Origin: Desulfovibrionaceae bacterium UBA930
GTDB taxonomy: Bacteria > Desulfobacterota > Desulfovibrionia > Desulfovibrionales > Desulfovibrionaceae
DNA: 12,057 nucleotides
Direction: 5' to 3'
Assembly: GCA_002293605.1 (NCBI GenBank)
Contig: DBDO01000116.1
Span: 147 to 12,203 of the forward strand
How positions within the stretch are numbered: the stretch's first letter is position 1; each line of letters starts with the position of its first letter. This document shows, piece after piece, positions 7,188-12,057 of the stretch. A program made the position numbers and the translations under genes. Under the pieces are notes generated by a model. The model did no database searches and was not told the DNA's origin. It was given only the letters and a program-made list of their open reading frames with translations.

Positions 7188-7210
7188 GGAGTTCGGGGAG
7201 GCAGCGCCCC
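7188..7210. repeat. GC-rich hairpin after the MBL-fold gene, related to the one after gatA
   Basis: CGGGGAGGCAGCGCC (from 7194) with the following CCCC forms an imperfect GC-rich stem. It matches CGGGGAGGCAGAGCC at 11491-11505 in all but one base. In both places a T-run precedes the stem on the minus strand, downstream of a minus-strand gene. It probably belongs to a dispersed 3'-end element. No U-run follows, so a standard intrinsic terminator is not shown. Confidence 0.45.
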
Positions 7211-7234
7211 CCAAAAACTATTCGAAGACAGACC

Positions 7235-7945
7235 CTAATGCACTGTAAAGCCGGGAAGGTCAAGTCTCTGGCCGGGAAGCATACGCACAAAACGACAGGT
7301 GGGCGCGCGCACAGCAAGCTCGCGCTCAAATTCCGCCGTATCCTGCGCCAAGGCGGGAAAGGTTCCCCAGTGCATAGGGAGCGCTGCTTTGGCCTTCAAC
7401 AGTCTGGCCGCCATGGCCGCCTGCCGTCCATCCATAGTAAACACACCTCCCGCCGGAAGCAAGGCGAGATCAATGGAATACAGCTCCCCCCATAGCTCCA
7501 TGTTGGCGAAAATGCCGGTATCGCCGGCATGGTAGATGGTAAAGCCGTCCGCCAGGGTGAGGATGTAGCCCACAGGAGCGCCGCTATCGCTGGTATGGAA
7601 GGCCTCGGTCATGGTGACAGCAACACCCTTTTCAACGAGCGTGCCCCCGATATTGAAACCTATGCCGTTCAAACAGAGCTCCGCTGGCAAGCCCTGCTCC
7701 TGGAGCGGGCCGATAGCCCCGACAACCGCGCCGAGTTTCGCGCCGTTTTTTTGGCAAAGCGCCACGGCATCACCCGCATGATCGCCGTGCAGGTGCGTCA
7801 CCAGCACAAGATCAGGGGCAGCGGCATCCTGCCATCCTACCCTGGCCGCAGGGTTGCCCGTAAAAAAGGGATCAATGAAAATCCTGCATCCGGGGCTGTC
7901 TATCTGAAAATTGGAATGGCCGTGCCAGACAAGAGATGCGCTCAT
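7235..7945 (-). CDS. UPF0173-type metal-dependent hydrolase, metallo-beta-lactamase fold
   Basis: A predicted cytoplasmic zinc-dependent hydrolase of the YtkL/UPF0173 group; substrates of this family are not established. The 236-residue protein carries the fold's metal motif THLHGDHAGD at 50-59 (His51, His53, Asp55, His56). Further likely ligands are His117 (EAFHTS), Asp142 (HAGDTG) and His192 (MHWGTF). The start MSASLVWHGHSNFQI and the length of about 230 match the family. ATG 7945 was chosen because GGGAGG lies seven bases upstream; an in-frame GTG at 7960 would overlap that site. There is no signal peptide. It is probably monocistronic, lying between the tRNA terminator upstream and a GC-rich hairpin downstream. 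An RNase Z or glyoxalase II role is less likely because the spacing and C-terminal motifs are those of UPF0173. Confidence 0.93.
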   Translation of the reverse strand: MSASLVWHGHSNFQIDSPGCRIFIDPFFTGNPAARVGWQDAAAPDLVLVTHLHGDHAGDAVALCQKNGAKLGAVVGAIGPLQEQGLPAELCLNGIGFNIGGTLVEKGVAVTMTEAFHTSDSGAPVGYILTLADGFTIYHAGDTGIFANMELWGELYSIDLALLPAGGVFTMDGRQAAMAARLLKAKAALPMHWGTFPALAQDTAEFERELAVRAPTCRFVRMLPGQRLDLPGFTVH

Positions 7946-7952
7946 GGCTATA

Positions 7953-7958
7953 CCTCCC
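7953..7958 (-). promoter_or_regulatory. Shine-Dalgarno of the UPF0173 gene
   Basis: GGGAGG on the minus strand, seven bases before ATG 7945. It fixes the start and rules against GTG 7960, which lies within reach of the same site. Confidence 0.75.
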
Positions 7959-7975
7959 ACAAGGTTTTCAAATGA

Positions 7976-8005
7976 CTTCTACCCTTTGGCAGACGCAGAT
8001 GGCAA
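7976..8005 (-). promoter_or_regulatory. candidate promoter of the UPF0173 gene
   Basis: On the minus strand TTGCCA (8000-8005, 5/6) and TAGAAG (7976-7981, 4/6) are 18 bases apart. They lie just past the tRNA terminator, giving a leader of about 25 bases. The position between an upstream terminator and a strong ribosome binding site supports it. Confidence 0.45.
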
Positions 8006-8029
8006 GACTTAAGAAGCTTAGGCCTCTAT

Positions 8030-8063
8030 AAAAAAAAGCCATACCCTCACAGGCATGACTTTT
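8030..8063 (-). terminator. intrinsic terminator of tRNA-Arg
   Basis: On the minus strand a 7-bp stem (GTCATGC with GTATGGC, two G-U pairs) closes an 8-base loop. It is followed by eight T residues (8030-8037) and preceded by an A-run. It works only in the minus direction, because the G-U pairs become C-A on the other strand. It starts 26 bases beyond the tRNA CCA end. Confidence 0.75.
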
Positions 8064-8088
8064 CAGCGTGGGTTCACGTTCAGGCTTG

Positions 8089-8165
8089 TGGCGCGGCTGG
8101 CAGGAATCGAACCTGCGGCCTCCAGCTCCGGAGGCTGGCGCTCTATCCGACTGAGCTACAGCCGC
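8089..8165 (-). tRNA. tRNA-Arg, anticodon CCG (reads CGG)
   Basis: A complete 77-base cloverleaf. The acceptor stem GCGGCTG pairs with CAGCCGC, followed by discriminator G and an encoded CCA (8089-8091). The D arm is GCTC...GAGC. The anticodon stem CCAGC/GCTGG has loop CTCCGGA and anticodon CCG at 8129-8131. The T arm is GCAGG/CCTGC with loop TTCGATT. Encoded CCA means the end need not be added enzymatically. It has a promoter-like sequence upstream and an intrinsic terminator downstream, so it is probably a single-gene transcript. No repeated copy of its 3' end was seen nearby that would suggest an integrated element. Confidence 0.97.
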
Positions 8166-8179
8166 GCATGTGTTGGGGA

Positions 8180-8208
8180 TGAATAAAGGAAAATTCCAAG
8201 AGCGTCAA
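8180..8208 (-). promoter_or_regulatory. candidate promoter of tRNA-Arg
   Basis: On the minus strand TTGACG (8203-8208, 5/6) is followed after 17 bases by TATTCA (8180-8185, a weaker -10). This would start the transcript about 7 bases before the mature tRNA 5' end at 8165. Confidence 0.5.
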
Positions 8209-8234
8209 TCCTCTATAACTGCTCGCAGTCAGCC

Positions 8235-9953
8235 TCAAGCCTCGCCGCTTTCATCCGCAAACTCCAGCAGGTCATGCTTCAGTGCCCAGAGCAGCAAAAA
8301 GTCGCTGTCCCCTGTTGCGCCATGCTCTTTGCCCAAGCGCCGCGCAATCTCCCGCGCAGCAGCCAGGGGCATGGGTTTTCTGGCGGTGAAAAGCAGCTTT
8401 TTCAGCGTCTCTTCAGGCAGGGAGCTTCCTATAATCTCATACAGCACGGGAAAATCCCTGCCCCGATATATGGCCTCTCCCCGTTTGCTCCATTGAACCC
8501 GGCGCGTTTGCTGCGCCGGATCTGCCAGAGTTGCGGAATAATATCCGGCAAAGAGCGCGTCATAGGACACCTGCATGGGGTGCGCGGAGCGGCGCAGCCT
8601 TTTCTCTTCTTCCTCAGTCAGGGGCATGGCGTTCAAATCGTGCCACAGCGCCATGTAGCGCTCCACAATGCCCCTCCAGCTATAGCCGCAGGCGCGCCTT
8701 TGGCCCGCCTCCCCCATGACCCTGCGCATGGTCTTGTCCGTACCCAGTCTGGCCAGGGCCCGGCCCAGACTTTTCAGGTCCACAGCGCACTGCTGGGCCA
8801 GACGCAAATGCTGCTCGCTCGCGGAAATCATGGCTGCCCGGACATTGCTGTCCGCAGTATCCTCCGGCCCCAGAACAGGAATCAATATGCCGCTTTCGCC
8901 ATTCAGCACCAAATCCTTGTAGCCGTCAAAATCAGAGGCGATGACAGGCAGGGAGGAAGCCGCAGCCTCCAGCATGGTCAGGCCAAAGGTTTCCTGAATA
9001 TTGTCCACAGGGGAAACAAAAACATCGGCAGCAGCGTACAGGGCTTTACGCTGTGCATCATCAGGGCGGCGGACCACGCTATGGGCGATGCCGAGATTTG
9101 CGCAAAAGCGCTCGATATCGCTGCCAAAAGCCCCCTCTTCATCCTCCCACCCGGCCAGCAGAAAATGGTAGCTGCCCTTTGGCAGACCCTCGCTTTCCGC
9201 CCGTTTGAAGGCTTGCAGAAGAGGCAGCAGATCCATCTTAGACTGGTAGGAAATGCGGGCCAAGGTCAGAAAAAGCGTCTGATCCTTCCGAATGCCGAGC
9301 GCGGCCCGGCTCTCGCTACGCAAACTGCCCTTGGCCTCGCTCCTGTCTTTTAAGGAGGGAAAGGCGTCCGGGTTCACGCCAAGCGGGATAATCGGAACGT
9401 CCGGAGCGGGAAAGGCATTTTCGGCAAGGCCGTAATTCCGACGCAGCATGGCGTACATTCCGGAAACAATATCCCGCCCGCAACGCGAGGTGGCCACAAC
9501 CGCATCCCGGCTGCTCACGCCCGGCGAGAGATGGCGCAGGAAGCGTTCCCCATAGTTGCTGTAACTTAAGGAATGCGTGGGCGCGGTAAGGGGAAAGATC
9601 ACCCGGCTGTAGCGGTTGCGCAGGCTGATCAGTTCGGCGTAGCCGATAAAGGGATCAGAAAGGTGGAAACAGTAATAGTTTGTATGCGCCAGGGCATCCG
9701 GAAGCTCGCGCGCCAGCCTGAGCACGAATTTGCCCTGGGCGTGCAAACGGGGAAAGTCTTTTTTGAGATGCTCTTCAAGGCTGTGTATGTCATCCGGAAC
9801 CGGAAGAAAAAAATGAAAGGCATCAAAGAAAGCCGATGCTTCGGCCTTACGGAAAAAGGCGCGGATAAACTCCCGGTTGGCTACGGTACGGCCGAGAATG
9901 GCCCCGTCCTCGTAGAAGGGATGCAGGCTTGCCCAGATTCTTTGCTCGCTCAT
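8235..9953 (-). CDS. GT4-family (group 1) glycosyltransferase with a C-terminal extension
   Basis: A predicted retaining GT-B glycosyltransferase using a nucleotide-sugar donor; the acceptor is unknown. In the 572-residue protein the N-terminal half (1 to about 200) is the likely acceptor domain. The donor domain starts near 222 with LFLTLARISYQSKMD (about 227-241), the usual beta-strand and basic loop of the family. The EX7E motif is ETFGLTMLE at 321-329, followed by SLPVIASDFDGYKDLV. After about 455 come some 115 residues that I cannot assign. No signal peptide or membrane segment is evident. ATG 9953 was taken; no clear Shine-Dalgarno precedes it, and an in-frame TTG at 9965 is the alternative. 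A perfect TTGACA (9985-9990, minus) has no well-spaced -10. No other sugar or envelope genes are adjacent, so the pathway (surface polysaccharide, glycoprotein or lipid) cannot be inferred. Confidence 0.88.
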   Translation of the reverse strand: MSEQRIWASLHPFYEDGAILGRTVANREFIRAFFRKAEASAFFDAFHFFLPVPDDIHSLEEHLKKDFPRLHAQGKFVLRLARELPDALAHTNYYCFHLSDPFIGYAELISLRNRYSRVIFPLTAPTHSLSYSNYGERFLRHLSPGVSSRDAVVATSRCGRDIVSGMYAMLRRNYGLAENAFPAPDVPIIPLGVNPDAFPSLKDRSEAKGSLRSESRAALGIRKDQTLFLTLARISYQSKMDLLPLLQAFKRAESEGLPKGSYHFLLAGWEDEEGAFGSDIERFCANLGIAHSVVRRPDDAQRKALYAAADVFVSPVDNIQETFGLTMLEAAASSLPVIASDFDGYKDLVLNGESGILIPVLGPEDTADSNVRAAMISASEQHLRLAQQCAVDLKSLGRALARLGTDKTMRRVMGEAGQRRACGYSWRGIVERYMALWHDLNAMPLTEEEEKRLRRSAHPMQVSYDALFAGYYSATLADPAQQTRRVQWSKRGEAIYRGRDFPVLYEIIGSSLPEETLKKLLFTARKPMPLAAAREIARRLGKEHGATGDSDFLLLWALKHDLLEFADESGEA

Positions 9954-10126
9954 GAATCTACACAAAGCATACCCTGCCTGATATTGTCAATGCAGGCGGT
10001 CGGCATTACCTGTACCGGCATGACTGTACGCAGCAAAACCGCGCAGGATTGCTTGCCTAAATCCCGCCTTACGGTTACCACAAGCAAAGGCATTTGCCGC
10101 CTATGCTCTTCCCCTGCGAGTTTCCT

Positions 10127-10486
10127 ATGAAAACATATTTCCTGCGCCCCTTCTTTTTACTCTGCCTTTTCGCTTCGACAGCGCTTGCCGCGCCAGCCGT
10201 CAAGGATAGCCTGCTTGCGGGCATGCACGGCACATGGCGGGTTGAGGACAGCTCCCTGCCCGAGCCGCTGCTCATGACTATCGATGTAGAAAACAAAAGC
10301 GTCACCGTTTCCAAAGGCAAGACCTCGCAATCGGACAAATTTTCTTTGGGCTTTGAAGAAGGCCAGAGCATTGTCCTGATTGCCCGAGAACACCGGGAAG
10401 CCATGTATTTTGAAATAAAGGACCGCGACACCATGATCACGAAACGCGAGGGCAAGCCCCCCAGAACGCTGAAAAGGGTGCGGTAG
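10127..10486 (+). CDS. small exported protein of unknown function
   Basis: I do not recognise this family. The 119-residue product starts with a classic Sec signal peptide: MKTYFLR, then the hydrophobic core PFFLLCLFASTALA, with likely cleavage after residue 21 (ALA before AP). The mature part of about 98 residues has alternating hydrophobic strands (GTWRVE, LLMTIDV, SVTVSKG, KFSLGF, IVLIAR, AMYFEIKD, TMITKR). This suggests a small all-beta periplasmic protein, perhaps lipocalin-like, and it ends in a basic tail. There is no lipobox cysteine and no obvious catalytic motif. ATG 10127 was chosen because it begins exactly at the signal peptide; the frame opens at a TTG 11 codons earlier. The Shine-Dalgarno is weak. 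It lies 24 bases before panC on the same strand and may be co-transcribed, though no functional link to pantothenate is evident. Confidence 0.75.
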   Translation: MKTYFLRPFFLLCLFASTALAAPAVKDSLLAGMHGTWRVEDSSLPEPLLMTIDVENKSVTVSKGKTSQSDKFSLGFEEGQSIVLIAREHREAMYFEIKDRDTMITKREGKPPRTLKRVR

Positions 10487-10510
10487 ACGGAAAACTGAAC
10501 GGAAAAAGCC

Positions 10511-11350
10511 ATGAAAGTAGTAAAAAATATTGCAGTACTGCGCCATCATGTCGCCTTGTGGAGGGAAAAAAAGGCCTCTGTCGGCCTGACCCCCACTATG
10601 GGCTTTTTGCACGAGGGGCATGAAAGTTTGATGCGCCGCGCCGTTAACGAAAACGACAGGGTTGTGGTCAGCATTTTCGTCAACCCAGCCCAGTTCGGCC
10701 CCTCAGAGGATCTGGACCGCTATCCCCGCGATTTGGAACATGATCTTGAGCGCTGTGAGGCCCTTGGCGTTGATCTGGTCTTTTGCCCCGAAGTGGAGGA
10801 AATGTACCCTGCGGGCTTTCAAAGCATGGTCGCCGTATCCGCCCTTTCACAGGGTTTGTGCGGAAAAAGCCGCCCTACGCACTTTCAGGGCGTATGTACT
10901 GTTGTCAGCAAGTTCTTCAATATCGTCAGCCCTGACCGGGCCTATTTCGGAGAAAAAGACGCCCAGCAGCTTGCCATCATCCGCCGTATGGCCAAAGATC
11001 TTGACTTTACTGTGGAAATAGTGGGCTGCCCGATTGTACGCGAAGCCGATGGGCTGGCCAAAAGCTCGCGCAACAAATACCTGAGCCCGGAGGAACGAAA
11101 GGCAGCGCCTGCGCTGAATAAGGCCCTGCACGCAGCCGGGGAGGCAGCGCTTTCAGGGATCAGGGACAGCCGCAGCCTGCTGCGCATCGTGGAGGAGAGT
11201 CTGGCTGCCGAGCCGCTCTTCCGCATTGACTATGTGGAGATTGTCGATCCTCTAAGCTTGCAGCCTGTCGAGAAAATAGAACGCGGCGCGCTGCTGGCCG
11301 CCGCAGCCTGGCTTGGCGCGACCCGCCTTATTGACAACAGACTGCTTTAA
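10511..11350 (+). CDS. panC: pantoate--beta-alanine ligase (pantothenate synthetase)
   Basis: This enzyme makes pantothenate from pantoate, beta-alanine and ATP, through a pantoyl-adenylate, as the last step before coenzyme A synthesis; it is cytoplasmic. The 279-residue length is typical. Family signatures are PTMGFLHEGH (28-37, with the HxGH nucleotide-binding motif), FVNPAQFGPSEDLDRYPRD (about 56-74), RPTHFQGVCTVVSKFFNIV (121-139), YFGEKDAQQL (145-154) and the KMSKS-like KSSRN (184-188). ATG 10511 is the natural start, with a modest GGAAAAA upstream. panB, panD and panE are not in the window. The gene is convergent with gatA, and a run of hairpins lies after its stop. Confidence 0.98.
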   Translation: MKVVKNIAVLRHHVALWREKKASVGLTPTMGFLHEGHESLMRRAVNENDRVVVSIFVNPAQFGPSEDLDRYPRDLEHDLERCEALGVDLVFCPEVEEMYPAGFQSMVAVSALSQGLCGKSRPTHFQGVCTVVSKFFNIVSPDRAYFGEKDAQQLAIIRRMAKDLDFTVEIVGCPIVREADGLAKSSRNKYLSPEERKAAPALNKALHAAGEAALSGIRDSRSLLRIVEESLAAEPLFRIDYVEIVDPLSLQPVEKIERGALLAAAAWLGATRLIDNRLL

Positions 11351-11362
11351 TTTCTCAATACA

Positions 11363-11513
11363 TTTGAGGGCTCTGCCCCAAAGCCCGCAAGGGGCCTGAG
11401 ACCCCTTGCCCCCATCGCCGGAAAAGGGCGTAAAGCGCCGTTTTCCGGAAATCGCGGGTGCAGGGGGTCGCGCCCCCTGCCGGAGGGGTCCGGGGAGGCA
11501 GAGCCTCCCCGGA
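11363..11513. repeat. array of five GC-rich hairpins between convergent panC and gatA
   Basis: Five inverted repeats follow one another. (1) 11363-11382 pairs TTTG.GGGC with GCCCCAAA across a bulge. (2) 11387-11409 is GCAAGGGG/CCCCTTGC, 8 bp perfect. (3) 11418-11448 is CCGGAAAA/TTTTCCGG plus an inner GGCG/CGCC. (4) 11460-11480 is GCAGGGGG/CCCCCTGC with loop TCGCG. (5) 11489-11513 is TCCGGGGAGGC/GCCTCCCCGGA, 11 bp perfect with loop AGA. They begin 12 bases after the panC stop and end 24 bases before the gatA stop. A role in bidirectional termination or 3'-end protection fits the position, but none is followed by a clear U-run. No coding frame here looks real. Confidence 0.8.
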
Positions 11514-11537
11514 AAAACAGCCTCCTCATTCCCCTGC

Positions 11538-12057
11538 CTACAGGCCCGCCGGAAAGCCTATACGCGGCATTGCCGCTTCTAGGGCCGCAGCAATGCCTAT
11601 GATGCCTGCTTCGTCAAAGGCGCGGCCAAAAAGCTGCAAGCCCACGGGCAGCCCTGAGTCGGCCCCCAGGCCCACGGGCAGAGACAGACCCGGAAAACCC
11701 GCCAGGTTCAGACTTGAGGTCAGAATATCCATTTTGAACGCGGCCAGGGGATCATCCACAAAAGTTCCGAACTTCCAGGCGGTACGCGGGCTTGCCGGTG
11801 CAAGCAAGGCATCGCATTGTTCAAGTGCCGCTTGAAAGTCTTGCAAAATCAAACGGCGCACCCGAGCGGCCTTGGTATAGTAAGCATCATAATAGCCGGA
11901 AGACAGGGCATAGGTACCCAGCAGAATCCGCCTTTTCACCTCCTTGCCAAAACCAAGGGACCGGGAAGCGGTATAGCACTCCACCAGATCCGGCCCTCCT
12001 GCGCGCAAACCGTAGCGCATGCCGTCAAAGCGGGCCAGATTGGTTCCGGCTTCAGCC
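11538..12057 (-). CDS. gatA: aspartyl/glutamyl-tRNA amidotransferase subunit A, C-terminal part (cut by window edge)
   Basis: GatA is the amidase subunit of GatCAB, which frees ammonia from glutamine to convert Glu-tRNA(Gln) and/or Asp-tRNA(Asn) into the correct amidated form. Only the last 172 or so residues are present; the frame runs off the right edge, so the Ser-cisSer-Lys catalytic residues are outside. What remains is distinctive: NLARFDGMRYGLRA at the edge, then GFGKEVKRRILLGTYALSSGYYDAYY-KAARVRRLI, APASPRTAWKFG, DDPLAAFKMDILT, NLAGFPGLSLPVG and LPVGLQLFGRAFDE. The stop at 11538 gives a normal C-terminus. The ATG at 12020 is internal, not the start, because the family sequence continues upstream of it. 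It is convergent with panC. Confidence 0.97.
   Translation of the reverse strand, partial: AEAGTNLARFDGMRYGLRAGGPDLVECYTASRSLGFGKEVKRRILLGTYALSSGYYDAYYTKAARVRRLILQDFQAALEQCDALLAPASPRTAWKFGTFVDDPLAAFKMDILTSSLNLAGFPGLSLPVGLGADSGLPVGLQLFGRAFDEAGIIGIAAALEAAMPRIGFPAGL

Noticed and set aside
8089..8165. tRNA-Arg as the attachment site of an integrated element
   Set aside because: No integrase gene, no repeat of the tRNA 3' end and no change of gene character on either side were seen.
8274..9353. A 359-codon plus-strand frame opposite the glycosyltransferase
   Set aside because: An open frame caused by GC-rich codon bias on the other strand; no recognisable protein features.
11363..11513. Possible CRISPR array or tandem repeat
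   Set aside because: The units are different hairpins rather than one repeated sequence with regular spacers.
11458..11835. A 125-codon plus-strand frame running through the hairpins into gatA
   Set aside because: Its second half is antisense to conserved gatA sequence and its first half is hairpin DNA; the composition is Pro/Arg/Ser-rich with no domain.

Overview
The window looks like chromosomal housekeeping DNA from a moderately GC-rich, Gram-negative, sulfate-reducer-like bacterium. My best guess is Desulfovibrionaceae (Desulfovibrio or a close relative). That rests on the look of the proteins (six-domain S1, a short 121-residue DksA, an NFACT protein, a PP-loop/NFACT-R fusion) and on the GC-rich multi-hairpin sequence between two genes. 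It is an inference, not a database match.

Layout. From 15 to about 9950 every gene reads on the minus strand. In transcription order, right to left, these are: a GT4-type glycosyltransferase; a CCA-encoding tRNA-Arg(CCG) with its own promoter and terminator; a UPF0173 metallo-beta-lactamase-fold hydrolase; a DEAD-box RNA helicase with a C-terminal DbpA-type RNA-binding domain; a DksA-type zinc-finger regulator; an NFACT-family protein; a PP-loop ATPase fused to an NFACT-R-like RNA-binding domain; and ribosomal protein S1. On the plus strand at 10127-11350 a small exported protein of unknown function precedes panC (pantothenate synthesis). A 3'-terminal fragment of gatA enters from the right edge on the minus strand, convergent with panC. 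The gap between panC and gatA holds five consecutive hairpins. No stretch longer than 300 bases lacks a gene.

How it fits together. The 15-7034 block is rich in RNA and translation functions: initiation (S1), predicted tRNA thiolation (PP-loop), a ribosome-quality-control-like protein (NFACT), stringent-response transcription control (DksA) and RNA unwinding (DEAD-box). Only dksA to the NFACT gene is close enough (72 nt) to suggest one transcript. The other gaps hold candidate promoters or inverted repeats.

I see no phage, insertion sequence, CRISPR, toxin-antitoxin or obvious defence system. The points most worth a second look are: two adjacent genes with NFACT-R-type domains; apparent loss of the Asp-Arg motif in the NFACT protein; cysteines in the PP-loop enzyme that could hold an iron-sulfur cluster; a perfect 17-bp palindrome between these two genes, half of which recurs upstream of the helicase; and the hairpin array after panC with a diverged relative at 7188-7210.
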